A DNA stretch of 31,128 nucleotides from Priapulus caudatus. Taxonomy: Eukaryota; Priapulida; Priapulimorpha; Priapulimorphida; Priapulidae. Shown here in pieces: positions 9,936-19,705 of this stretch. The stretch is taken from contig NW_014577361.1 of the NCBI RefSeq assembly GCF_000485595.1, forward strand, positions 36,887 through 68,014, written 5' to 3'. Position 1 is the first letter of the stretch. Each line of letters begins with the position of its first letter. A program made the translations under genes and the position numbers. The notes beneath the pieces were generated by a model that ran no database searches, was not told the DNA's origin, and saw only the letters and a list, made by a program, of their open reading frames with translations.

Positions 9936-10342
9936 CCGAGTGTAAATCTGATGTCTATAGCGTGCGTGAATAATATCTACACAGATGCATATACGCGCGG
10001 TGGCAGGTGGGGATTCAGGTTTATCACGGTAACACTCTTCTCTGGCGTTGTGTAGGAGGCGTTGACGCTGCAACAATCAGTCACTAGTCTAGATGTGTGC
10101 GCGTGTCCTCCGGGGCTTGCGTGAGCTAAATAAGCTAAATACTCACGAACTCAATACGTTATAGAAAATGGCACTTGCGTGCCAACATAACAGCATTTGT
10201 ATTAGCTTTTATTGTAAATTTATTACAGTCATCCGTAACTGTAGAGCAAATATCAATAAGACGGCATGTCTTCATATAGCCTTGGCCCATCTCTATAGTA
10301 TGCTTTGATTTCGTATCAGGGTTGTTTTGCAGAATGTTCTTG

Positions 10343-10343
<1 letters not shown>
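9936..10343. other. Non-coding spacer between simple repeats
   Basis: No gene or repeat is identified. Confidence 0.4.
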
Positions 10344-10373
<30 letters not shown>

Positions 10374-10400
10374 TCTGTTGTGTGTGTGTGTGTTGGGTGT
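10344..10400. repeat. (TG)n microsatellite
   Basis: Two TG runs are separated by a TTCTGT interruption. Confidence 0.9.
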
Positions 10401-11010
10401 TGTGTGCTGTGTCGATAGTAAACATATGCAAGGGCCACGTTGCTGATGTGACCAAATCAGCAAAAATCCCGTATTTTCGACTCTAGCACTGCCGCCTCAA
10501 CAAAAGCCGACGTCTAAACCAACACTGAAAACACAGCATAAAAGTCTTGCGTACGATATAGGACAGCTGAGATAACAATCGTCGGCTGGCCCAGTTTCGA
10601 ATGAAACAAAGCTACGGCTATAAACCGCCCTTGCTTGCAAACTATAATATAATTAGTTCCTATATCTCCCTCACAGTGCCAGTTAACGTATAGGGAGAAC
10701 AGGCTTTTGCTCGCATGTTAATAATAAGTCAAACTTCAACTGGAGTAATATCACTGTTGTGCTGTACTCGCCCTACACTCGGATATGACTGTTCACAGTA
10801 TACAACAGTTGTAGGCAACGCACAATGTGATGTGTTAGAATACGTCACGCACATTGACTGGGGTAGATACGTCATTCCCATTCCCACATCGGCATGCAAA
10901 TCCTCACTTACTCGTGTATCATGTGTTCAGATAATATTGAGAATATATATAAGATAAATAAATATAATATATGAAATATAATATAAAGAATTCGTTAAAC
11001 AACTTTTTAA
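10401..11010. other. Non-coding stretch, nothing recognised
   Basis: The longest frame is 80 codons and unrecognised. The right end becomes AT-rich. Confidence 0.45.
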
Positions 11011-11095
11011 TATATATATATATATGTTGTGTGTGGGGGGGGGTGAATGTGTGTGTGTGCTGTGCGTGCCGTGGCATGCGTGCGTGTTGCTTGTT
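11011..11095. repeat. (TA)n, G-run and TG-rich simple sequence
   Basis: A TA tract is followed by about ten consecutive G and then GTGTGC-type repeats. Confidence 0.85.
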
Positions 11096-11116
11096 GTATA
11101 TATGTTGTATTGTATT

Positions 11117-11695
11117 ATGTATGTAGTTAGTGTTATGTTTATGTTATGTTATGTTATGTTATTTATTTATGTTATGGTATTTTATGTTATGTTATAGTTA
11201 TGTTATGTTTATGTTATGTATTTGTTATGTTATGTTATGTTATGTTATGTTATTGTTATGTTCATGTATGTTATGATATGTTGTGTGGTGGTTGTTTTGT
11301 TTGTGTTGTTCTGTGTTGCTGTTGTGTTGCTAGTTGTGTTGTGTGCTGTTTGGTGTTGTGTGTTGTGTTGTTGTTGTGTGTGTTGTGTTGTAGTGTGTGT
11401 TGTGTTTGTTTGTGTTGTGGTTGTGTTGTTTGTTGTGTTCGTGTTGTGTTGTGTTTGTGTCCTGTGTTGTGTTTTTGTGTTGTGTTGTGTTGTGTTGTGT
11501 TGTTGTGTTGTGTTTTTGTCGTTGTGTTGTGTTGTGTTGTGTTGGTTGTGTGTGTTTGTGTTGTGTTGCTGTTGTGTTGTTTGTGTGTGTTGGTTGTTGT
11601 GTTGTTGTTTGTAGTTGTGTTGTGTTGTGTTGTGTTCGTGCTTTGCTGTTGTGTTGTGTTTATGTTTGTTATGCTTATGTTATTTTTGTATTTGT
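11117..11695. repeat. Pentanucleotide array switching from ATGTT to GTGTT units
   Basis: From about 11117 to 11280 the unit is ATGTT. From about 11281 to 11650 it is GTGTT, with tetramer and hexamer slips. ATGTT-like units return at the right end. The + strand is almost entirely G and T. The 183-codon frame (11146-11697) and its neighbours are Val-Leu-Cys repeat translations, not membrane proteins. Confidence 0.95.
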
Positions 11696-12430
11696 AATTT
11701 GTTTTTGTACCTAGATTGTAATTATGTATTTTATAGTTGTTTTTTTGACGAAGAAACCTTTTATGTATTTTATGTATTCTTTCATAGATAGCCAGTACTG
11801 TGACACATTATGTATAGAGCAACTTCTCTTGCATACTTCGCGCTCATCATAAATTGCATCCCTGCCGTATGCAATGGATTATATCTTCCTGTACAACTTC
11901 AGAAACAACATCGCCGTCACATTACGGAATCATAGAGAAACATGCGCACTTTCTTCCGTCTCCATGCCCGACAAAGACTGTTCAAAGCGTTCGCGTGTGC
12001 CTTACGATTCTCGATTGATTGCCCGCGAACGTGTATAATTGTTTGCGGGCATCCGCCTTGATCCTGTGTTTGGATATTCTAAGCCAACGAGATCGCGGGC
12101 ATAACTTCGGCACCGTCTATTCAAGCTATGGCGTTATTATAAGTATAAGGCGTACTACTGTTTCTGCTCCAGGTTAGGCATTCGGACAGCATTGTACAAG
12201 AATGTTTTCATCGTCCAACTTGAGTGTATGCCATCGTCTCAAGCGGGAAATGGGATCAGTGATAGAATCAGCTATTCGCATATAAAAGTATATATGATTC
12301 ATCTGCACTGCAGTATAATTATTTTCCCATAACACGGTGAAATACCCATCGTTTCGGTCACGAAGTAATATATCTCTCGCGTCGTGCGTACGTATGCGCT
12401 GTCGTGTGTGTATAGAATATTTTTTTCGGC
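11696..12430. other. Non-coding stretch leading into duplicated block X
   Basis: No gene is recognised. The end (GTGTGTATAGAATATTTTTTTCG, broken here by AT and T runs) resembles the sequence before the heptamer array at 29800-29834, which suggests a shared junction in the repeated region. Confidence 0.4.
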
Positions 12431-13790
12431 AATCGCGTGACGTTTCCGATATCCTACATAAAAACTTTAGTTGAATTTACAAGTTGTGTTTCATGACGTC
12501 GGTCATGTCTTTTATGTTGGCCAGGCAATGCGCGAGCAAAAACATTACAGCAGGACGGCAGCAAGAATATCGGGAACTTCTCACGTCTCTATGGCAGCAA
12601 TTCACACTGAGGGCATATCCAGCGAGTCATGGAGACGGCTGCGCAACACCTACAAGGTAGCGGCAGTTCGATATTTCAGAACCGCCATTACAATCTTTTG
12701 CTAATTTCTCGCGTTCTAATGTTACAAATGTCATCGGCGAATCCACGCCGTAGCTGCCAACTGCAGACGAATTTCGTGCTGGCCGCAACTGATTCGAATG
12801 CGACACTCGAAGGTTAGTGTCCATAGCATGCACGGGAAGACCAACTGCTATCCTTATTTGTGTGCTAATAAGAGTGTCTATAAAAAACTTATTGTTTATG
12901 TTGACATGTACGACAACCAACAAACAATTATTTCAACAAATGTTGTGACCATGTTTTTTAAATATCACCACTGCATAATGACGCATTGATGATATATGAA
13001 AAAGTTTTTAGCTAAAATTGACTAGCTCCACTGTTTACAAGCCAGATAAGCCTTATTAATTACATTGCCGGCAATCTTGTACGCGCGCACTGCTTAGCCT
13101 AACTTTTGTAGCTTCATTTGAAAAGCAGTACTCCCTGTCAATTATGTATAACGACTTAATCCTTCCCCGATAATAAAAAATAATGTAATGACGCGTAATT
13201 GGTAATAATTATAAATAATATAATACATAATATTAATAATAATAATGATTGAGAATGGCTCAGATGCTGTGTTCTTTTCGGAACGAGAGCTTTCGCACAG
13301 TTGGTGATTACGTATGGCAAGGCATATTCTCTGCGAGGGGACTCGATCGTGATTACCAAGGCGAAGCGTCACACGCATATCGTGCCTCAACGTATGGGGG
13401 ATATTCCCCCGTAGCAACATTCGTGATTGTTACCGATTCTGTAAGACTACCCATCCGATAGGTCAACTGCAGTCGCTAGAACGCAGCACCGTCCACAGTA
13501 ACGGAGGTCTACATGTCGTTTTGCTCGTCTGCTTTATCATAACTAGACAGACACTAGAGTAGACTCCGCACGATTTGAGCAACATATAACATCATTATTT
13601 AGTTTCAGCGGCGCACGAACCATTTGCTGACATTCATTACGCTGCTGAAAATGCAATAACAATTGCCCTATATATATAATACACTCACATGCTCGGTGGC
13701 CACTGTTAAGTTGTATACGGTAACCCTATAACTAAATGACAACAACGACGCTTTGCAGCTACACCTTTTTGCGTGAGCAGATATTCTGGC
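12431..13790. repeat. Block X, insertion-rich copy
   Basis: This 1,360-bp stretch aligns end to end, in the same orientation, with 15845-17095 (1,251 bp). The differences are mostly extra single bases here, for example in the exon, in the 16611 frame and throughout the AT-rich intron part. That pattern fits uncorrected single-molecule reads better than ordinary decay, although a pseudogenised duplicate is not excluded. No independent gene should be called in it. Confidence 0.75.
12535..12656 (+). pseudogene. Frameshifted copy of the formin FH3 exon
   Basis: This 122-bp segment is the counterpart of the 116-bp exon at 15938-16053. It ends in the same CTACAAG|GTAG donor, but several inserted bases destroy the reading frame, and the acceptor reads GGCCAG instead of TTGCAG. 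Either the exon is dead in a second gene copy or this is low-accuracy sequence of the same exon. The insertion bias favours the latter. Confidence 0.7.
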
Positions 13791-13913
13791 ATGTGTGTGT
13801 GTGGTGTGTGTGTGTGTATATGCGTATGTGCGTGGGTGTATGCGTGCGTTCGGGCGTGCGTGTACGTGTGTGCGTGGGTCGCTGCGTTCCGTGCCGTGCA
13901 TCTACGTGTGTGA

Positions 13914-13945
<32 letters not shown>

Positions 13946-14160
13946 CGTGCGTGCGTTGCGTTGCGCGCGCGTGTGTCGTGTCGTGTGTCTGTGTGTGTGC
14001 GTAGCGCTGCGTGCGTGCGTGCGTGTGTGGTGTGCGTGCGTGCCCCTGCGTTTTTTCCGTGGCTCGTGCGTGCGTGCGTGCCGCTGCTGTGCCGTCGTGC
14101 GTGCGCTGCTGTGCCGCTGCGTGCGCGCGCCGCGCGCGTGCGTGTGGTGTGTGTGTGTAC
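13788..14160. repeat. GT/GTGC-rich simple repeat
   Basis: A (GT)n, GCGT and CCGTGCG mixture of about 370 bp. The inverted counterpart is at 25560-25890. Several overlapping frames are open on both strands only because of the repeat. Confidence 0.9.
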
Positions 14161-15059
14161 GTATGCAAGGTTAGACAAGTTTACTCGAAATAACAAGTAA
14201 ACAGTGTAATTGCATCGTCCATTTCATCGTCCCACACTCGGTCGTTATGCATGAGCGCACGCCACTTGTAGATCCGTGGGTGGGGGTGGGTGGGGGATCA
14301 CCGGGGCCATCCAAAAATCATCCACAGAAAGGGAATAAGATTAAAACGCGAATTATCTCGATCATTTATGAGCAATATAAAGCGCAATTTTACATATAGT
14401 TTCCCACATCCACTGCTCACTGGAGTCTCACAGAAAATTACCGTATGAAGCACTAACATGTGCGGCTGGACCCTATAGCAAAGCTTCGCCCAACCCCACT
14501 TCGCTGCCTTGTTGTCTCATTCCTGGATTCACCAGTGGCGCAATCACGACACTAGATATAGAATGAAACAACGTTAGACCCTGCCGCACACAGCTCGCGG
14601 GCATGACTAGTGCGAGCGGCGGCGGATGACCCGATTTCTGACCTTCATCTAAGAGAACGCCTAACAATACGCCGATTCTGCAGTAGGTTTTTCCATAAGC
14701 TGTTGAATGCATCTTTGTCACATCTCTTTTGACCTAGTCGTCTACCCTGCTCTTACGCGCTCCGCGGCGCACACCTGTCCGCAAGTACCGGTGATGGTGC
14801 CGGTAGGGTAGGTGGTAAGAGACGGACAAATTCTCACGGTGCCTTACGATTAGAGGGTCGCCATATTGCGGCCTACATCGTCGACATGTCGCAAAGAAAA
14901 CGCTGTTTTGATAACATGCTTCAGCTAGCACTAGATCACAGTAATCAGCTCAATCTACTACGCATGCGTACATGCAGGCCTCCACAAGGCCGTAAGCCTT
15001 GTACCTCATAATCCCGATACACCCTTACCTCAAACACCTAACATCCCGCATATTTTGCT

Positions 15060-15216
15060 ATATATATAGTCACAAGCATAGCTGTCGGCATATATACGTA
15101 TACGCGATGCCGGTGTGGCCAGGTAAACAAGGTGGCCGTGTTTGCGGGTTACGTCCGCACATGAGCGTAAAGTTTATAGCCCGCCAATGTACGCGTCAGC
15201 GACTCGATGCAGAAGC
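15060..15216. repeat. Dispersed ~159-bp repeat, inverted copy inside block Y
   Basis: The reverse complement matches 6518-6676 almost base for base and diverges beyond it on both sides, which marks it as a discrete repeat within the larger block. The TATAAA and CATTGG motifs are retained. Confidence 0.75.
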
Positions 15217-15451
15217 GATGCAAATACGTTTATGTCCTTACGAATCCCCAATACCTGACGGGTGATGCGTGGGGAATACACACGTTTATTTTAGACCCTC
15301 GAAAGCTGCAACGTTAATCGTGGTAGATACGTTGTAGACAGTGTATCGACGTTGTTGCGCAGCTACATCGTTATCCAACGTCTCTCGTCTAGGATCCATC
15401 TATCTGAAACATAGACCTATCTAAGATAAGCTATAGATCCTGATTCTATCT

Positions 15452-15487
15452 GGAGTGAATAATAGTAGATCTATTATTATTCACTCC
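15452..15487. repeat. 36-bp near-perfect palindrome with flanking inverted copies
   Basis: Each half runs from GGAGTGAATAATA to the TAGATCTA centre, and only one pair is mismatched. Outside it, CTATAGATC and TGATTCTAT elements recur on both sides in inverted or direct order, making a nested structure from about 15430 to 15530. A degraded counterpart is at about 24160-24200. It could be a cruciform or a remnant of a foldback element. Confidence 0.7.
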
Positions 15488-15737
15488 TGATTCTATTATA
15501 GATACTCTATCTGATCTATAGATTCCGACCAACATGAACGACACATGTTACGCGGTTGGTCCCATTACAGGCTAACTGTGCTAACTGCTAACTGTGCTCC
15601 GATTTAGACACTTGAGTTTTACACGCGTTCATGTGAAAATACGTGCGACTAGTCGATGCCGTGCCTATCCGCCGTGAATCTCTGCGTTGTTCGTGAGCAT
15701 GTTGTTGGCACGTCGTTCGCTCTCGTGCGAATCAGTT

Positions 15738-15842
15738 GCGACATGCAACATGCGACATGCTACGTGCGACATGCTACGTGCGACATGCGACATGCTACGT
15801 GCGACATGCGACATGCGACATGCTACGTGCGACATGCTACGT
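15738..15842. repeat. Two-type heptamer array, 15 units, with nine-unit higher-order pattern
   Basis: Exactly 15 heptamers fill 105 bp. Calling GCGACAT type A and GCTACGT type B (unit 2 is a variant A), the order is AAABABAAB followed by AAABAB. This is a nine-unit (63-bp) pattern starting to repeat. The left flank is CAGTT and the right flank is a T-run followed by CGCG. The array at 29835-29939 has the same pattern, and the inverted noisy array at 23376-23887 is about five times longer. Confidence 0.85.
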
Positions 15843-15937
15843 ATTTTTTTTCGCGTCCGGTTTCCGATATCCTCATAAAACTTTAGTTGAATTTCACAAG
15901 TGTGTGTTTCTGACGTCGGTCATTCTTTATGTTGCAG

Positions 15938-16053
15938 CAATTGCCGACAAAAACATACAGCGGCGGCACAAGATATGGGAACTTCTCACGTCTCTATGCA
16001 GCCATTCACCTGAGGGATATCAGCGAGTCATTGAGACGCTGCAGCACTACAAG
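15938..16053 (+). CDS. Internal exon of a diaphanous-related formin (FH3 armadillo region)
   Basis: The 116-bp exon lies between a TTATGTTGCAG acceptor and an AAG|GTAGGC donor. It gives two bases completing an upstream codon and then 38 codons, ending in phase 0. The peptide includes WELLTSLCSHSPEGYQRVI and ends LQHYK. This matches the formin FH3/Drf_FH3 armadillo pattern (LL..LC.YSPEG....L.AL.HYK), closest by eye to INF2-type formins. In such proteins the FH3 region forms the inhibitory DID that binds the C-terminal DAD to control actin nucleation and filament handling. The next exon in sequence order is at 27784, and phase and alignment join without a gap. A frameshifted copy is at 12535-12656. 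Upstream exons were not found. Confidence 0.85.
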
Positions 16054-16610
16054 GTAGGCAGTTGCGATATTTCAGACGCCATTACAATTTTGCTAATTTC
16101 TCGCGGTTTCTAATGTTACAATGTCATCGCGAATCCACGCCTGCCCGCCAACTGCAGACGGAATTTCGCTGCCGGGCAACTGATTCGAAATCGACACCTC
16201 GAAGTAGTGTCCATGCATGCACAGGAAGACCAACTGTATCCTTATTTGTGTGATCAAGAGTGTATAAAAACTATTGTTTTTATTTGATCATCGTACGACA
16301 ACCCAACAACAATTATTTCAACAAATTGTTGTGACCATTTTTTTAATTCACCACTGATATGACGATTGATGAATATGAAAGTTTTACTGAAATTGACTAG
16401 TCACTGTTTACAAGCCAGATAACCTTATTAATTATCATTGCGCATTTGTACGCGCACTGCTTAGCAACTTTTGTAGCTTCATTTGAAACAGTACTCCCTG
16501 TCAATTATGTATAACCGACTTAATCCTTCCCGATAATAAAAATAATAATGACGGTAATGGTAATAATTATAATAATATAATAATAATATTAATAATAATA
16601 ATATTTGAGA

Positions 16611-16784
16611 ATGGCTCAGAATGCTGTTTCTTTTCGGAAACGGGAGTTTCGACAGTTGGTGATTACGTATGGCAAGGATATCCCTGCGAGGACTCGTGAT
16701 TACAGGGAAGCGGTCACACGCATATGTGCTCACGTATGGGCGGATATTCCCCCGTACAACATTCGTGATTGTTACGATCTGTAA
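16611..16784 (+). CDS. Unrecognised 57-residue open frame inside the formin intron
   Basis: The ATG has a good context (GAGAATGGC: A at -3, G at +4). The frame starts MAQNAVSFRKREFRQLV, is rich in Arg, Tyr and Trp, has no low complexity, and ends at TAA. The stop overlaps a plausible donor (CT|GTAAGA at 16780/16781), so it might instead be an exon that continues. Its partner at about 13255-13460 carries several inserted bases and is not open. I do not recognise a family. It may be a transposon remnant, a small gene or an alternative exon. Chance is possible at this length. Confidence 0.3.
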   Translation: MAQNAVSFRKREFRQLVITYGKDIPARTRDYREAVTRICAHVWADIPPYNIRDCYDL

Positions 16785-17097
16785 GACGTACCCATCCGAT
16801 AGGTTCAACTGAGTCGGCTAGACGCAGCACCGTCACAGTAACGAGGTCTACATGTCGTTTGCTCGTCTGCTTTATCAATAACTAGACAGAAACTAGAGTA
16901 GACTCGACATTTGAGAACTATAACATATTATTAGTTTCGCGCACGAACCATGCTGACATTCAATTACCTGTGAACATCAATAACAATTGCCCTATAATAC
17001 ACTCACATGTCGGTGGCACGTTAAGTTGTATACGGTAGCCTATAACTAATACACAACGACGCTTTCAGTACCCTTTTTGCCGTGACCAGATTATCTG

Positions 17098-17226
17098 GAT
17101 GTGTGTGTGTGTGTGTGTGTGTGTCTATATTCGTCCAATGTCCATTGGCGTCTATCTCTCTCTCTCTCTCGGGCTCTCTCTCTCTCTCTACTCTCTCTCT
17201 CTCTCCCTCTCCTTCTCTCTCTCTCT

Positions 17227-17265
<39 letters not shown>

Positions 17266-17284
17266 TACTATGTGTGTGTGCTGT

Positions 17285-17340
<56 letters not shown>

Positions 17341-17478
17341 GTGCGTGTGCGCGTGTGCGTGTGCTTGTGCGTGTGCGTGTGCATGTGTGTTGTGTGTGTG
17401 GTGTGTGTGTGTGTGTGTTGTGTGTGTGTGTGTGTGGTTATGTGTGTGTGTGTGTGTGCTGTGTGTGTGTGTTTTGTG
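17098..17478. repeat. Compound microsatellite (TG)n-(TC)n-(TA)n-(TG)n
   Basis: TG repeats, then CTCTCT runs (17153-17230), then TA (17231-17262), then a long TG/GTGC run to about 17475. Frames of over 100 codons here are repeat translations. Confidence 0.95.
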
Positions 17479-17792
17479 GTATATATATATGCTTCCGTAT
17501 GAAGATGGTCACATGTCTCATATTAACGATAGAGCGAATATCACGTTAATGCGTCTTGTGTTCGCGCCGCTTAAAACAACCCCCTAGTATTACGCAAGCT
17601 TATAGCTAATACCGACGTACAAAAGTGATGCTCATGTGTCACATTTCAAGTGTGACGAGCAGCGGCGCAAGGGCGTCGTCCGCGAGGGTAATCACCATGC
17701 TGGCGGGTTCGTTGGGCCGCGGTGCTCTAGCTGCAGGATGACTTTGGCTGATGTTCGTCGGTGGTGAACACAACAGCTCTCAGGTTGATTAC

Positions 17793-17904
17793 CGGCTCCG
17801 TTGTTGGACACCGACGAGGTTCTTTTCTCTCTCGCGGAGCGCCCTCGCGTAAATCACTCATCAATTGTTCGAGTTCTTCCGCCGGCCGCGTCTTTGTCTT
17901 TTTG
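17793..17904 (-). CDS. Possible formin DAD-like exon on the minus strand
   Basis: On the minus strand a CGACAG acceptor at 17905-17910 and a CCG|GTAATC donor at 17792/17793 bound about 112 bp. The open frame includes EELEQLMSDLREG followed by a basic stretch, RERKEPRR. Formin DAD/WH2-like tails have the form LL..L..(G) followed by basic residues, and they bind the FH3 (DID) domain seen elsewhere in this window. The acceptor lacks a good pyrimidine tract, the motif is short, and the strand is opposite to the FH3 exons. The call is therefore tentative. The right-hand copy at 18735-18845 keeps ELEQLMSD but then shifts frame. Confidence 0.3.
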
Positions 17905-18049
17905 CTGTCGCGGCCCCCAGCAGATCTGCTCGCGTAACCGCACCGGCCAACGGCCAGTTCGGAATTGAAGGCGAGAAGGCGGTCTGTATATATAGGCCAG
18001 TAGTTTCTCACAAACTCGCATATGATCGTGCAGGCGACCTGCATTGACG

Positions 18050-18215
18050 GAGAGAGGGAGGGAGAGAGATATTTGTGAAGAGAGAGAGGACAGACAGATA
18101 GACAGCCAGTCAGTCAGACAGACAGACAGGAGCAGACATGGCAGATAGACAGCAGTCAGGTCAGTTCCAGACAGACAGACAGGCAAGATAATTCACGTCA
18201 AGATACCAGACCAGC

Positions 18216-18248
<33 letters not shown>

Positions 18249-18363
18249 GCACGCACAACGAGACAGACACGACAGGACAGGTCAGACAGACAGTCAAGTC
18301 AGGCAGACATACATATCTACATGTATACAGATCAGTCAGAGAGGACAAAAGACCAGACAGACA

Positions 18364-18397
<34 letters not shown>

Positions 18398-18484
18398 CAG
18401 ACAGCGGACGGATGGACAGGACGGCGGGACGGGACGTGACGGACGGACGAGCGACGGACAGGAAGACGAACAGACGGCGACGGA
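18050..18484. repeat. (GACA)n tetranucleotide satellite, left of gap
   Basis: GACA/CAGA repeats with GTCA and GGAC interruptions begin after a short GA-rich lead-in and end at the gap. Confidence 0.9.
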
Positions 18485-18509
18485 NNNNNNNNNNNNNNNN
18501 NNNNNNNNN
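18485..18509. other. Assembly gap of exactly 25 N
   Basis: Twenty-five N characters separate two copies of the same sequence. A fixed 25-N spacer between unmerged overlapping ends is what some long-read gap-filling programs leave when both sides extend into a gap but fail to join. Confidence 0.95.
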
Positions 18510-19138
18510 TAAAACAACCCCCTAGTAATTACGCAAGCTTATAGCTATACCGACGTACAAAATGATGCTCATGTGTCACATTTAGTGTCAAACGTGTGAC
18601 AGCGCGCGCAAGGCGTCGTCGCGAGGGTAAATCACCATGCTGGCGGGTTCGTTGCCGCGGTGCTCTAGCTGCAGGTGACTTTGGCTGATGTGCGTCGGTG
18701 GTGGGCCGGTAACACACAGCTCTCAGGTGATTACCGGCTCCGTTGTTGGACACCGACGAGGTTCTTTTCTCTCTCGCGCGCAGCCCCTCGCGTAATCACT
18801 CATCAATTGTTCGAGTTCTTTCCGCCGGCGCGTCTTTGTCTTTTGCTGTCGCGGCCCCCAGCAGATCTGCTCGCGTAACCGCACGGCACAACGGCCAGTT
18901 CGAATTGAAGGCGAGAAGGCGGTCTGTATAATATAGGCCATTAGTTTCTCGACAAAACTCCGCATGATGATCGTGAGGCGACCTGCATGCGGAGAGAAGG
19001 GAGGGAGAGAGATAGTGAGAGAGAGAGGACAGACAGATAGACAGCCAGTCAGTCAGACAGACAGACAGACAGACAGGCAGATAGACAGTCAGTCAGTCAG
19101 TCAGACAGACAGACAGGCCAGATAATTAGTCAAGATAC

Positions 19139-19205
<67 letters not shown>

Positions 19206-19277
19206 GGACAGGTCAGACAGACAGTCAGTCAGGCAGACATACATATACACATGCTATACAGACAGTCAGAGAGACAA

Positions 19278-19335
<58 letters not shown>

Positions 19336-19405
19336 GGACGATGGACAGACGGACGCGGACCGGACAGACGTGACGGACGGACAGACGGACAGGGACGAAC
19401 AGGAC
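18510..19405. repeat. Right copy of the sequence duplicated across the gap
   Basis: It begins at the same TAAAACAACC point where the left copy begins at 17572 and runs through the DAD-like segment (18735-18845) and GACA satellite to about 19405. There the sequence matches the bases at the left gap edge (GGAC/GACGAACAG). It is not an independent locus unless proven by spanning reads. Confidence 0.85.
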
Positions 19406-19500
19406 GGCACGGACGGACAGGGACAGGACAGTTAAACGACAGACAGCACAGACAGACAGTCAGTCAAGTCAGCTCAGACAGACAGACAGACAGCCAGAGC
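19000..19500. repeat. (GACA)n tetranucleotide satellite, right of gap
   Basis: Long pure GACA runs (about 19140-19204 and 19262-19334) with GTCA-type interruptions. Confidence 0.95.
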
Positions 19501-19705
19501 AAACAGACAAACAGACAAACGCAGCCCGAGAGAGCGCGGGAACGCGCGCGCGGACGAGAGAGAGAGATGAGGGAGAGAGACCGAGAGCGAAAGGTAGGAG
19601 AGAGAAGAGAAAGAGAGAGAGCTGAGAGAGAGAGGAGAGACGAGGAGAGAGAGAAGACGAGATCGGCTGCGGAGAGAGAGAGAGAGCAGAGAGAGAGAGA
19701 AATGA
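19501..19705. repeat. (GA)n-rich purine tract
   Basis: GAGAGA repeats with CGAG and AAGA interruptions. Homopurine on the + strand. Confidence 0.9.

Larger units (their letters stand above)
14161..15737. repeat. Block Y, cleaner copy
   Basis: The reverse complement of this 1,577-bp block aligns along its whole length with 23888-25560. Frames here (for example 82 codons on the minus strand at 14473-14721) are unrecognised and not conserved as open frames in the partner copy, so they are not supported as genes. The block contains one copy of the dispersed 159-bp repeat and a strong palindrome, listed separately. Confidence 0.8.
15845..17095. repeat. Block X, accurate copy carrying the intact formin exon
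   Basis: This copy aligns with 12431-13790 but keeps open frames and consensus splice sites where the other has extra bases. It should be taken as the reference copy of the locus. Besides the exon and the 57-codon frame, it contains AAT-rich simple sequence (about 16540-16607) and otherwise intron-like AT-rich DNA. Confidence 0.75.
17572..18484. repeat. Left copy of the sequence duplicated across the gap
   Basis: Starting at TAAAACAACCCCCTAG, about 0.9 kb is repeated in the same orientation at 18510-19405, with scattered single-base differences on both sides. The first ~470 bp are complex sequence and the rest is GACA-type satellite (18050-18484). The left copy runs right up to the N run. 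Confidence 0.85.

Noticed and set aside
11146-11697. 183-codon frame that looks like a hydrophobic Val-Leu-Cys protein
   Set aside because: It is the translation of an ATGTT/GTGTT pentamer array. Several other frames are open for the same reason.
13736-14200. Cys-Val-Arg-rich frames of up to 154 codons
   Set aside because: Translations of GT/GTGC simple repeat.
15738-15842. CRISPR array
   Set aside because: The units are seven bases and contiguous, with no spacers, and the setting is eukaryotic. It is a satellite.
17082-17587. 155-codon frame with Leu-Ser and Cys-Val runs
   Set aside because: It crosses TG, TC and TA microsatellites. The composition follows the repeats.
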